Of a stretch of 64,000 nt of DNA, positions 1 through 8,778 are shown piece after piece. This stretch comes from Bacteroidaceae bacterium (lineage in GTDB: Bacteria > Bacteroidota > Bacteroidia > Bacteroidales > Bacteroidaceae). Every line of letters begins with the position of its first letter. The first letter of the stretch is position 1. Position numbers and translations under genes: made by a program. The stretch is from NCBI GenBank assembly GCA_017649485.1, contig JAGCGS010000032.1:44439-108438 (forward strand). Reading direction: 5' to 3'. A model generated the notes under the pieces. That model saw nothing but the letters and a program-made list of their open reading frames with translations, was not told the origin of the DNA and did no database searches.

Positions 1-252
1 ATTCTCTATCCAATTCGAGATGATATCAAACCCCAATTCTGCGAGGAAAAAGAATAAGAGTATGGCTCCATAGACGAAAAGCTTCGATTGTGCCAACCCA
101 CCGTGAGTGGCATAGTCGATGGCCTCTTTGCTGAAATACACAAACGACAGGCTCGCTCCAATATATAAGAGTCCGCAGAGTGTGTCAATCAACAGCTTAA
201 GGCGTACGCCATCAGATGATCGCCATAACCATACAAATAATTTCCTTATCAT
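1..252 (-). CDS. ABC transporter, N-terminal membrane part (cut by window edge)
   Basis: From the ATG at 252 the frame stays open for 84 codons to the window edge. The visible part is hydrophobic, with likely membrane segments at about residues 18-37 (LKLLIDTLCGLLYIGASLSF) and 60-77 (LFVYGAILLFFFLAELGF), as in the first helices of an exporter-type ABC protein with fused membrane and ATPase domains. The ATPase part lies outside, so the family call is an inference. There is no N-terminal C39 peptidase domain. The start overlaps the stop of the upstream nucleotidyltransferase gene as ATGA, so the two are probably translationally coupled in the polysaccharide operon. Confidence 0.6.
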   Translation of the reverse strand, partial: MIRKLFVWLWRSSDGVRLKLLIDTLCGLLYIGASLSFVYFSKEAIDYATHGGLAQSKLFVYGAILLFFFLAELGFDIISNWIEN

Positions 253-1376
253 TTGTTTTTGAAATAGTCAGTGAAAGATGGGCCGATTCTCTGATATAAG
301 TAAAACATGAACGCTTCCCAAGCCAATGAAGGGAAAAAGCAAAATCCTTTCAAATAGCAATTGATATGGAAAAAAAAGTTTGATGTTTTTCGCACCAAAT
401 AGTTTGAATTGTTTGAAACCTGGTTCTCTGCATAATGTCCAAAGTTCCCTCGTTGCAAGATAACTCTCAAAATTTTTGCTGACTTCTTTTGGGTATTTTT
501 ATAAAAGGGAAACTCATTTTGTGGTAATCCTATCTGTTGTACCAAAAGGAAGCCGAAAACCTGCCAGGCATGAGTCAGTCCATAGTGCTTGAGGTTCAGT
601 TTTAGTTCTTCTTGGTCTATCTTATCATGATACACATGTAACATCCTTGCCCAATCGCAGAGTTGGCGCAGTCCAACTCCTTCGTATAGAAAATGTTTTA
701 ATAAATGGATAAAGACGAAAAACACATTGAAACTTACCTCTGGAATTGGTATTTCCTCTTTTTCAGTGGAAGGTGTGAAAAAAGATTGTGAATTTGCAAG
801 CATTTGTTCACTCCATCTGATAAGCCGTTTATATCCTGAAGGAGTTGAAAAAGCTATGGTCACTCTATGTAAATCCATATTAACGCCTTGCCACTTTATT
901 TCTTGATGATGGAAATTCTTAACATTTTTGGATCCGATCATACCACATTTCTTTACCCATTCACAAACTTTAGGGTAATTCTTTTGTCCTATATACAAGT
1001 CGATGTCTCCACATTGCCTATGTAAAGGATTAGGATACAATGCAGCATAACTTTGTCCTTTTAATAACAGGGCTCGCACGTCCTTCTCTCTTAATTTCAT
1101 GACAAATTCAACTAACACATGGTTCTGTAAACGATTGGCTCGTTCAATCTTGTTTACTATCCAGAACCATTTCATGCGTGTTTCTTCATTGGGATGAAGC
1201 TCAAATGGCAATTTCAACATACCATCAAAAAGAACGCCAATCAATGTTTGTTGCTTGGCATGTTTAATCACCTCCGCCCATTGTTCTTCGCTGAGCTTGG
1301 CTTCCATCATAGGCTGTCTTTCCCACAATCCAGCCTTGAGTAGTTCCCAGAAAGCTTGCTCTACAACGTTTGTCAT
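249..1376 (-). CDS. Nucleotidyltransferase-family protein (NTP_transf_5 type)
   Basis: The 375-residue protein carries LLLKGQSYAALYP followed by GDIDLYI at about residues 123-129, the K/G...DxD pattern of the nucleotidyltransferase fold family PF14907. Members are often found beside PqqD-like proteins in peptide-modification or polysaccharide loci, and their substrate is generally unknown. Here the start overlaps the PqqD-like stop (ATGA) and the stop overlaps the ABC transporter start (ATGA), giving a tightly coupled trio. The rest of the chain is rich in aromatic and basic residues and shows no second domain I recognise. Family assignment is fairly firm; the substrate is not known. Confidence 0.75.
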   Translation of the reverse strand: MTNVVEQAFWELLKAGLWERQPMMEAKLSEEQWAEVIKHAKQQTLIGVLFDGMLKLPFELHPNEETRMKWFWIVNKIERANRLQNHVLVEFVMKLREKDVRALLLKGQSYAALYPNPLHRQCGDIDLYIGQKNYPKVCEWVKKCGMIGSKNVKNFHHQEIKWQGVNMDLHRVTIAFSTPSGYKRLIRWSEQMLANSQSFFTPSTEKEEIPIPEVSFNVFFVFIHLLKHFLYEGVGLRQLCDWARMLHVYHDKIDQEELKLNLKHYGLTHAWQVFGFLLVQQIGLPQNEFPFYKNTQKKSAKILRVILQRGNFGHYAENQVSNNSNYLVRKTSNFFFHINCYLKGFCFFPSLAWEAFMFYLYQRIGPSFTDYFKNK

Positions 1377-1642
1377 TCGTCTATTATTCCAATTCCTTTT
1401 AAGCTGCTAATCAGGAGTTCGGCATCTTTTTGAGCTGTCTCATCGGTAACATTATACTTGTCGGTGAGCAATTTGGCTACATCTTCAACGCTGAATTCCA
1501 TGTCCTTTATATTTTCCCAGATGTATTTGGCACTATTGTTCAGAGTCAGCAGTTTGTTGAAGTCTATCACTTCCAATCCTTCAGGCACTAATACATGGTC
1601 AGTGCCTATTTCCCTCAGTGTAAATCCTTTTTTGATTCTCAT
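1373..1642 (-). CDS. PqqD-like peptide-binding protein
   Basis: This 89-residue protein has the PqqD fold signature: a short beta start (MRIKKGFTLREIG), the LVPEGLEVIDFNKLLTLNNSAKYIWE block, and a helical end with LLTDKYNV and LISSLKGIGII. PqqD proteins bind precursor peptides and present them to modifying enzymes, often radical-SAM enzymes. I chose the ATG at 1642, because a longer in-frame reading would run into the sugar-transferase gene. The stop overlaps the nucleotidyltransferase start. No radical-SAM enzyme or precursor peptide is visible in the window, so either they lie to the left or this protein serves a different job in the polysaccharide locus. Confidence 0.8.
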   Translation of the reverse strand: MRIKKGFTLREIGTDHVLVPEGLEVIDFNKLLTLNNSAKYIWENIKDMEFSVEDVAKLLTDKYNVTDETAQKDAELLISSLKGIGIIDE

Positions 1643-1662
1643 AATTAATACTTTATTTACAT

Positions 1663-2271
1663 TTACTTTGCACCTTCCTGTTTCAAAACCACCCCAATTG
1701 TTCTGAAGATACAAATAAGATCAAGTTTCAATGATTGATTTTTTATATAATAATATTCAAGCTCAAGTCGTTCCTGATAATCTGTGTCTGAGCGTCCGTG
1801 AGTGGCCCACCATCCAGTAATGCCTGGCTTGACCTTCCAGTACAATCTGGTTCCTCCATGTTCTTCCAGCTCTCCTTCCACGAGTGGACGAGGACCTACC
1901 AGTGACATGTCGCCTATAAGAACGTTGATGCATTGGGGCAATTCGTCAAGTGAAGTTATTCTCAGAAGCTTTCCAATCTTGGTTACTCTGGGGTCATCCT
2001 TTATTTTTTGTGTTTTTTCCCATTCAGTTTTGTAGCTTTCATCTTTTAACAACTCATCAAGCAGCTTGTCAGCATCCATCACCATTGTGCGATACTTGAA
2101 GATTTTTATAATCTTTCCGTCTTTACCAACCCTTCGTTGCCTATACATAATCCTGCCCCAGTCGCCAGTACAAATGAAAAGCAATTTGATAATGATGCTC
2201 AAGGGTATCATGACTAAAATGCCAACCAGTCCGAATAATATGTCCAATAATTTTTTTGTGAATATATACAT
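1663..2271 (-). CDS. Undecaprenyl-phosphate sugar-1-phosphate transferase (initiating sugar transferase)
   Basis: The 202-residue protein is a bacterial sugar transferase (PF02397) of the short, single-membrane-anchor kind. It has an N-terminal hydrophobic segment (about residues 8-31), then FKYRTM, the SLDELPQ block and MSLVGPRPL, followed by the late KPGITGWW motif. Such enzymes move a sugar phosphate from a UDP-sugar to undecaprenyl phosphate at the inner membrane and so begin each polysaccharide repeat. Its place after the glycosyltransferases fits a capsule or exopolysaccharide operon. The sugar cannot be told from sequence. Confidence 0.9.
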   Translation of the reverse strand: MYIFTKKLLDILFGLVGILVMIPLSIIIKLLFICTGDWGRIMYRQRRVGKDGKIIKIFKYRTMVMDADKLLDELLKDESYKTEWEKTQKIKDDPRVTKIGKLLRITSLDELPQCINVLIGDMSLVGPRPLVEGELEEHGGTRLYWKVKPGITGWWATHGRSDTDYQERLELEYYYIKNQSLKLDLICIFRTIGVVLKQEGAK

Positions 2272-2307
2272 ATGTTTATAAATTCAAGCCTTTTAAGCTA
2301 TTAAATA

Positions 2308-3117
2308 TCATTTATGGTATAGTTTGTCCAACAATTGTTGATTCCACTCTTTACGTTCCCTGTCTTTTATCCAGCCCCATTTGTTGAAGTATTTGATCAT
2401 GTTCCACATATGAATGAAAAGCATCTTCTTGCTTTTATAAGAAGCAGCCTGATGCGCATGCACCACAGTTACTCCTGGCCAAAACATCGTTTTATATTCA
2501 CGATGCATCCTTCGTGTAATGTCTATGTCCTCAGGGTACATAAAGAAACGTTCATCAAACAACCCCACTTTCTTAAAGCAAGATGCTCTAAAAAAAAGGA
2601 AACTACCTTGATGATAGGGAACATTCAACTCTTGCTTGTGATCAAACATTTTTAATAGATAATTATAGTTCATGTTCTCTGTCATTTTGCCTGGTAAGAA
2701 CCTCCTAAAAATCAAGTTAGCAGGTGTTGGCAACAACCTACAGGTATATTGCAGGCTCCCATCGGGATAAACAATGTTGGGTTGAATCATTGCAACATCT
2801 TCATTTATATCCATATAGGCTACCAGCTGGTTTAATGCTTGTGGTTCAAAATATACATCGCTGTTCAAAACTAGATGATACTTAGTTCCCAAAGCTAAAG
2901 ATTTTCTAATTGCCTTATTGTGTGCAGTCCCATACCCCACATTCTTACTTGCTTGATATTCTACCTTTTCATTTCCCTTGAAGAAATCTGCCAGATAATC
3001 TTTGCTCGAGTTATCAATTATAAAGATTTTCTCAACAATCTCAGAACTTAGAGATTTTAAACACATCTCAAGTTCTTCTATACGAGTATTGTATGTTACT
3101 ATTGAAACATTTAACAT
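2308..3117 (-). CDS. Glycosyltransferase family 2, rhamnosyltransferase-like
   Basis: The 269-residue protein has the GT2 GT-A fold: VSIVTYN at the N-terminus, IIDNSSKD, the NVGYGTAHNKAI block, and the metal-binding LNSDVYF (an NSD version of DxD). A PEDIDITRR motif near residue 200 is typical of WbbL-like rhamnosyltransferases. It probably adds one sugar to the lipid-linked repeat on the cytoplasmic face. It overlaps the upstream GT4 gene by a few bases. The donor and acceptor are unknown. Confidence 0.85.
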   Translation of the reverse strand: MLNVSIVTYNTRIEELEMCLKSLSSEIVEKIFIIDNSSKDYLADFFKGNEKVEYQASKNVGYGTAHNKAIRKSLALGTKYHLVLNSDVYFEPQALNQLVAYMDINEDVAMIQPNIVYPDGSLQYTCRLLPTPANLIFRRFLPGKMTENMNYNYLLKMFDHKQELNVPYHQGSFLFFRASCFKKVGLFDERFFMYPEDIDITRRMHREYKTMFWPGVTVVHAHQAASYKSKKMLFIHMWNMIKYFNKWGWIKDRERKEWNQQLLDKLYHK

Positions 3118-4337
3118 CTCTTCATTAGAATCGATTCATAGATATCCATTAGGTGTTCCACATAAGTGTCTTCGTTGTTTTTTGTGGGATCAAAAGATTG
3201 TCTAACATTTTGCAGCATCTCTTTTAAATCCATTTTTTCAAATCTCTCGAGAGCCATGCACAAAGAATCTAAATTCCCTATTTGAAAAGTTATACCATCA
3301 AATCCGTCTGTTATTTGTTCTGCTGCTGCACTTTCTTTAGGTACGATTGATGGTATCCCCAAAGCTTTCATTTCTGCAACAACCAACCCAAATGTTTCAT
3401 ATAGTTTCGATGTGAACACCAAACATTTGCACGTTTTAATAACTTCCAGTTTATCTTGACCTGAAAGCCATCCTGAAAACTGAATATTAGGATATTTGTT
3501 TTGTAAATTCGTCTTTAGACTTCCGTCTCCAACTACAATTCCTTTTAGCCCAAGTTTTGTAATAGCTTCACAAAATAGTTCTGGACATTTTTCATCTTCA
3601 AGGCGTCCCATAAAGAGATAGGCTGAATCGGGCTTGATGTCGAAAACATCTTGGTAAAAGTTTCCAACCGGATTTTGCAAATTAATAATATTAACATTTC
3701 TATTTGGGAAGTAATTAATTACCTCATTGGCAACTTTCTGAGAGACGGCTAAAAGATTTATTTTTTTTATTTTACCTATATTCCAATTTTGTGCCAATTG
3801 CCTAATTACCCTCCACTGTTTCTGTACATAACTCCTTTTATCGCAATTGGATAATAAGCAATAACACGACATGGGTTTGTGGCGGCATAGCTCATTCTTT
3901 TGATAATTGAACAAACCTCCATTTGGACATACAGTAAAAAAATCATGCAATGTCAATACCGTCTCGAAATTCATTTTTCCTGCAACGGAAAAAACGGCGG
4001 ATGACAGTGCTTTTGTCCAGGTGTGGATATGTACAATTGTATCTTTATTTGAATATAGATGGAGTAGATTAATAAAAGATTTCTCAACAGACTTGTCGTA
4101 TATCCCTTTTACGATGGCGTTTATCCTATTCTTGTCATGCAAAATGTCTTCTTTACCCAGACATATAACATCAATTTTGGCATCTAACAACTTTTTATCA
4201 ACGGGTAATACAGCAGAGAAGAAGATTACATGAATGCCTTTGCGAGCCAAAGCGATGGCAGTTGTGATTGCTACAGCGTCTGCACCTCCCTGAATGTGGG
4301 CAAAGTCATTGACCAAAATAACATTTTTTACCATCAA
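3111..4337 (-). CDS. Glycosyltransferase family 4
   Basis: The 408-residue protein shows the two-Rossmann GT-B plan: an N-terminal half with DFAHIQGGADAVA and LTLHDFF, and a C-terminal half with FMGRLEDEKCPELF, VVGDGSLK and the EX7E nucleotide-sugar motif in YETFGLVVAEM. GT4 enzymes are retaining transferases. A cysteine-rich stretch near residues 150-165 (CPNGG...CRHKPMSCYCLLSNCDK) resembles the cluster seen in some capsule GT4 enzymes. Both ends overlap the neighbouring glycosyltransferase genes, so it is part of one operon. By eye, base composition here is more AT-rich than in the housekeeping genes of the window. Confidence 0.87.
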   Translation of the reverse strand: MMVKNVILVNDFAHIQGGADAVAITTAIALARKGIHVIFFSAVLPVDKKLLDAKIDVICLGKEDILHDKNRINAIVKGIYDKSVEKSFINLLHLYSNKDTIVHIHTWTKALSSAVFSVAGKMNFETVLTLHDFFTVCPNGGLFNYQKNELCRHKPMSCYCLLSNCDKRSYVQKQWRVIRQLAQNWNIGKIKKINLLAVSQKVANEVINYFPNRNVNIINLQNPVGNFYQDVFDIKPDSAYLFMGRLEDEKCPELFCEAITKLGLKGIVVGDGSLKTNLQNKYPNIQFSGWLSGQDKLEVIKTCKCLVFTSKLYETFGLVVAEMKALGIPSIVPKESAAAEQITDGFDGITFQIGNLDSLCMALERFEKMDLKEMLQNVRQSFDPTKNNEDTYVEHLMDIYESILMKRC

Positions 4338-5095
4338 CTTCCTTTTGTATAATTATAAAACTTATAAAAAAGCAAACTTTTCAATAAGATTAAAAAGTTT
4401 ATCAGTCCGTTTATTGTCTGGTGTTTTTTCCTGATTTGATATGTTTGGAATATCGCTCGAGTAGACATGCTCATTCCGCCTTCACGCATATTAGCTATAA
4501 TATGTCCCTGCAGGAATTTGTATTTTAGTTTATCTTTTTTTCGAAGAAGTAGTTCGTAATCAGCACAAATTGAATAATCTGTATTATAAAGGCCTACTTC
4601 GTTAAAAAGATTCTCCTTATTATGCAAAGATGCCACATGTGCAGCAGCCATGTAGTACCTCATATTTTCCCAAGAAGGTTCTCTTCCAATAATTTTAATT
4701 AATGAACCGTCAAAACGCACATAGTTATCTTGCGCGCATATATAGTCATAAGCTTCGCTCTCTCTTATATTTGAAATATAATTGCAATAATCGTCAAGGG
4801 CACCTGGTTTTAACTCATCATCTGCCCCAATGAACATAATCCATTTAGCGGAAGACGCAAGGATACCCTTATTCCATGCGTCATATATCCCTTTGTCAGA
4901 TTCTGAAATGGTATAATCAATAAAACTTTGATATTGCTCAATAATTTGCAGGGTATCGTCTGTAGAATTACCATCTATGATGATTAGTTCGATATCATTC
5001 CCTTTCTGTGGTATTATGCTTTCAAGACATTGCTTGAGAGTTTTACCTGCATTATATGTCGCAATAATTATTGAAATTTGTTTTGACATCCTCAA
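4334..5095 (-). CDS. Glycosyltransferase family 2
   Basis: The 253-residue protein begins with QISIIIATYNAGKTL, followed by IIDGNSTDDT and the metal-binding GADDEL, the hallmarks of GT2 in the WcaA/WcaE-like branch. The SESDKGIYDAWNKGI block before GADDE is characteristic of colanic-acid-type and similar enzymes. The start lies about 44 bases inside the end of the upstream polymerase gene, and a downstream in-frame ATG (MSKQIS, at about 5089) would shorten this overlap slightly. It probably adds one residue of the repeat unit. Confidence 0.85.
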   Translation of the reverse strand: MRMSKQISIIIATYNAGKTLKQCLESIIPQKGNDIELIIIDGNSTDDTLQIIEQYQSFIDYTISESDKGIYDAWNKGILASSAKWIMFIGADDELKPGALDDYCNYISNIRESEAYDYICAQDNYVRFDGSLIKIIGREPSWENMRYYMAAAHVASLHNKENLFNEVGLYNTDYSICADYELLLRKKDKLKYKFLQGHIIANMREGGMSMSTRAIFQTYQIRKKHQTINGLINFLILLKSLLFYKFYNYTKGS

Positions 5096-6347
5096 GGCTT
5101 AAATTAAATCTAGATGTGATAAAGTATGCAAAATGGAAAAAAATCGTTCCAAAGTCTACATAACTACCACCGCGTATAAAGAAACAACAAAGAATAAAGA
5201 AAAAACAGATATTCATGAAATTCTCTTTGTTGAAACACTTCACAATAAAAAAAATATATAAAATGATACCACAGATTCCCAATTCCGAAAGTAGTCGTAC
5301 CATCAAAGAATACCCGTCTTCAACATTGTACTCCATAAAGCTATAATATTCGTCAAAAGTCGCATCTATTATCATGGAATGATTTTGTGCATGTGTTCCC
5401 AATCCTGTTCCAAAGATTCGAGAAGGAGCCATCATACTTACATAAAGATTAGTGTACATTACTGCTGTAGATGTATTCAGCATGACTAAGTTTTCCATCT
5501 CAATGTCACTTTCCCTTAACAGATCTATCATTGAAATGGTATCTTTATACCTCATCAACAATCCTTCAACACCTCCAGCTTCACTTTCGTATTCACTCGA
5601 ATAGATAAGAACAGAACTGTATACTATTGCGTAGAGTATCGCTATAACGGACAAAATCTTAAAATAATGAAGTTTGTTTTTTAACTTAATGAAAAACAAT
5701 ACAATGAAAAAGACATACACGAAAGGAGAGAATGTCAATAATGATACAATACAGATGAGCCATTTCTTTTTCCCTAAGACTTCAAAAGGATCGTTATAAT
5801 AAAAAAGGTAAACAAGACAAGGTATAAGAATGGTTCCTAAATAACCTCCCTCAGATAAGGTAGATGTAACTCTCAAAAGATTGCCGACGATGAGTGATTG
5901 GTGATAGAAAGGTAAAAGGGATGCGATATTGCTTCCTGTTATCATAAAAATCAGTTCCTGAATCAAACCAAAAACAGAGATATAGAAGCTCATTTTTATA
6001 TATTTGATAAAAAGAGATTCAATTCTTTTCTCATGATGGTAAAAGAACTGTTCGTAGCATAAAAGGAAAATGGTCAAAAGAATTGCTTGCTGTATGAATT
6101 TCCTATAGTCATATCCTAACCATGTGATTGTAATAAATGAGACAGCATATACAGCAAGCATGTATTTTAATACAGTTGATGTATAAAATACTTTTTTGTT
6201 GAGACCTAATATGAGCACAACAAAAATAACACACAATAATTCAATACGGTTTGCAAAAAAGAATCCGGAAATAATCACCCACTGGGATAATTCCTGTATC
6301 CAATCGTCCGTCCGATCAACTTGACGTATGATAACATCAGGTTTCAT
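5052..6347 (-). CDS. Wzy-like O-antigen/capsule polymerase (polytopic membrane protein)
   Basis: The 431-residue protein is almost entirely hydrophobic, with roughly ten membrane segments and a large loop at about residues 255-345 that contains FGTGLGTHAQNH, a pattern common in Wzy and WaaL-type proteins. Sequence conservation in this family is low, so the call rests on topology and on the position between the flippase and the glycosyltransferases. It would polymerise repeat units on the periplasmic face of the inner membrane. Its 3' end overlaps the next glycosyltransferase. Confidence 0.7.
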   Translation of the reverse strand: MKPDVIIRQVDRTDDWIQELSQWVIISGFFFANRIELLCVIFVVLILGLNKKVFYTSTVLKYMLAVYAVSFITITWLGYDYRKFIQQAILLTIFLLCYEQFFYHHEKRIESLFIKYIKMSFYISVFGLIQELIFMITGSNIASLLPFYHQSLIVGNLLRVTSTLSEGGYLGTILIPCLVYLFYYNDPFEVLGKKKWLICIVSLLTFSPFVYVFFIVLFFIKLKNKLHYFKILSVIAILYAIVYSSVLIYSSEYESEAGGVEGLLMRYKDTISMIDLLRESDIEMENLVMLNTSTAVMYTNLYVSMMAPSRIFGTGLGTHAQNHSMIIDATFDEYYSFMEYNVEDGYSLMVRLLSELGICGIILYIFFIVKCFNKENFMNICFFFILCCFFIRGGSYVDFGTIFFHFAYFITSRFNLSLEDVKTNFNNYCDI

Positions 6348-6359
6348 GCGTTTTTTTTG

Positions 6360-7712
6360 TTATTTCAACCAAATTCCTTTTGCTGTCTGGTTTGTAATTT
6401 TTGTAATTTGAATCTTTCCAAACAGTACTTGAAATAATAGGGCTAAAGCTGGAACCAGAACAATACCAATTAGTCCGAAAATATGGCTGAATGTTACCAT
6501 CAGTGGCCATGAAATCATGGCAAAGAAAAAATAAATAATAAGTTGAATTCTGATAGTACCAATACCATTTATCAAATTCATATAGATAGCTCCAAGATTG
6601 TTAACCACCATATATAAGGCTACAACAACAGATAATTCTTCACCAACATGAACTTCATTCCCTATCCATATCCTGTAAACCCATCCTGATAAAACTAACA
6701 TTATAAGTATAGCCAAAACAGATAATACCCATAATCCCTCTAATGCTCTAATGACTTTTTTCATCCAAATAAAATCTTTCTTTTGATATGCATCTGTAAA
6801 AGCTGACCAAAAAGGAATCACTATGAGAGTCATCAACATGAATGTTACGTAAAAATATTTATATGCAATATTGTATTCAGTAACAGCTTCGGGGCCTATT
6901 TCGCGAGATATAACAATATTGACAATTTGGAATACAAGTATGAGGCATAAATAAATGATAAAAAACTGAATACCCAGACCCATAATATCTCGAATCAGGG
7001 GTAATTTCACATAGCTGATGTTGGGAGCTATTTCTTTGTATTTTTTTGATGAATACACGAAGAATGAAACAACGATTGTCAAAAAGCAAGGTACACCAGC
7101 AAAGTAGAGAGCCAGATTGGTAAGGCTGCCCTCGCTGATACGTGTCAGTATCCAAATAGCTATTAAAGAAAAAAATTGCCCCGCTCCTTGTATTAAAGAA
7201 GCTGCTCCTGCTTTTTGATCAGCTGTCAACATGGTGCAGACAAGGCTGGCTATCATGTTCATACAAAAGAAAGCTGCAATAATAATGAATATTTTGCTTA
7301 ATTCATCGTTATAGCCTGCATTAATATGGAGTAGAGAAGCCCAATTAATAAATCTATTCCCAATAAGAATTATCATAAACACAATCATTACTACAATAGA
7401 GACTGCAAAATATGTCGTGCTCAGATAATTTCTCGCTAATTCCATATCCCCTTTGGCTTTTGCCTCTGCAAACTTGTTTCTGCAGCCATTGCCTAATCCT
7501 AAGTCGAAAAATGTCACCCAACCAATGATAGAAGAGAGAGTTAGCCAAATCCCATATTGTGTCGGGTTGACATAGTCAATTGTCAAAGGAATTATCAGTA
7601 AAGAAGACAAAACAGATACCATCTTCGCTATTACTGATAAAACTACCCCTTTAATTGCCTCTTTTGAGCGTTCAGATGATTCTTTATACTTGTCTAAAAT
7701 GAGACAAATCAT
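6360..7712 (-). CDS. Wzx-like oligosaccharide flippase
   Basis: The 450-residue protein has about 12-14 hydrophobic segments and the conserved N-terminal pattern of the MATE/Wzx group: IIPLTIDYVNPTQYGIWLTL and FDLGLGNGCRNKFAEAKAKGD. Flippases of this type move lipid-linked repeat units across the inner membrane. Its start overlaps the Wzz stop (ATGA) and the polymerase gene follows 12 bases after its stop, which gives the classic Wzz-Wzx-Wzy order. Confidence 0.88.
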   Translation of the reverse strand: MICLILDKYKESSERSKEAIKGVVLSVIAKMVSVLSSLLIIPLTIDYVNPTQYGIWLTLSSIIGWVTFFDLGLGNGCRNKFAEAKAKGDMELARNYLSTTYFAVSIVVMIVFMIILIGNRFINWASLLHINAGYNDELSKIFIIIAAFFCMNMIASLVCTMLTADQKAGAASLIQGAGQFFSLIAIWILTRISEGSLTNLALYFAGVPCFLTIVVSFFVYSSKKYKEIAPNISYVKLPLIRDIMGLGIQFFIIYLCLILVFQIVNIVISREIGPEAVTEYNIAYKYFYVTFMLMTLIVIPFWSAFTDAYQKKDFIWMKKVIRALEGLWVLSVLAILIMLVLSGWVYRIWIGNEVHVGEELSVVVALYMVVNNLGAIYMNLINGIGTIRIQLIIYFFFAMISWPLMVTFSHIFGLIGIVLVPALALLFQVLFGKIQITKITNQTAKGIWLK

Positions 7713-8770
7713 ATTCCAAATAACATCTTGATATCTCTTTCCTTGTAGAAAATGTAACCAGTGACTCCTAAGAAACCAAGAAGCAAAATAATGAGGCAGA
7801 TTTGCGAACGTTTGGGACCTGCTTTTTTTACAGGAACTGTTGCAGACTGCAAGGTAGTGAAGGCTGGTGTATCTTCTTGAACCTTAGCTTTCGCTGCTTG
7901 TAGTTGGGTTGCAACCTGTTGGTAAATGCTTCGATTTAGTTGTAGATTCAGTTCAAGATCAGCTCGTTTCTGTCTGTCAATCTCCAAGAAGGTATTCATG
8001 TTGGCATCGGCATATTTCGCATACTCCTGACTTGCATTTTCGTAATTAGTCTTGGCTTCATCGTATAGATTTTGTACATATTCCAAATCTACTCGTGCTT
8101 TCTTGGTGCGGTAGTTGGTAATCGACTGCTGCAGTCGTGCCATAACGGAATCTGCCATCAAGGCACAAATTTCTGCATCTTGATCATTTACATTGATAGT
8201 AATAGCTCGTGTTTTTTTATCAACAGCACACGATATTTTCTTGTGTAGGGCTTTTACAACAGACATTTGCTTCTTCGTTAAGCGGTAAGAGTCGATAGGT
8301 CTTTCCTCATCGTCACCATTCTTCAGCATAGAAGATATCCAACCCAAAGGTAATTTCCACCAAGGAATCTTTTGCTCATTAGCCATGTATTCATAATATG
8401 AAAACTCTTGCCCGTCGGTTCTTGTTACCTTAATCGGGAACAAAGATGTTTTGAAATCTACAGAGTTCATCAAGTCTGGGTACAGGGTGGGAGTAATAGC
8501 ATCGCTACTGCGAGATGCACTATTAAGGTTGATGCCAAGCGTACTAGCGATGCTTGACAAGTTACCAGTTGAACTACTAAGGCTGGTTGATTCAGGAGCC
8601 AGCATTACCGTGCAATTGTAGTAATTGGGAAGTGACAAAGATATAATAACTGCTAATAATGCCACTGCAGGAATCACCTTGTAATATAGCTTACGATGCT
8701 TCTTGATATCTGCCCAAAGCTTACTGAAGTCTATTGGCGCAGGTTTCTTTCTAATTATTGTTTCACTCAT
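7709..8770 (-). CDS. Wzz-type chain-length determinant protein
   Basis: The 353-residue protein has a short cytoplasmic N-terminus, a membrane segment at about residues 32-52, a Wzz-type extracytoplasmic domain (YNCTVMLAPES...), a long helical region at about 205-300 (ARVDLEYVQNLYDEAKTNYENA) and a second membrane segment near 325-345. There is no C-terminal tyrosine kinase domain. It controls polymer length together with the polymerase. It lies 8 bases behind the export-protein gene. Confidence 0.88.
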   Translation of the reverse strand: MSETIIRKKPAPIDFSKLWADIKKHRKLYYKVIPAVALLAVIISLSLPNYYNCTVMLAPESTSLSSSTGNLSSIASTLGINLNSASRSSDAITPTLYPDLMNSVDFKTSLFPIKVTRTDGQEFSYYEYMANEQKIPWWKLPLGWISSMLKNGDDEERPIDSYRLTKKQMSVVKALHKKISCAVDKKTRAITINVNDQDAEICALMADSVMARLQQSITNYRTKKARVDLEYVQNLYDEAKTNYENASQEYAKYADANMNTFLEIDRQKRADLELNLQLNRSIYQQVATQLQAAKAKVQEDTPAFTTLQSATVPVKKAGPKRSQICLIILLLGFLGVTGYIFYKERDIKMLFGI

Positions 8771-8778
8771 AGTCTATT

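Noticed and set aside
6-188. Short open frame at the left edge on the minus strand
   Set aside because: A different frame, open from the ATG at 252 to the edge and overlapping the upstream stop, gives a proper membrane protein.
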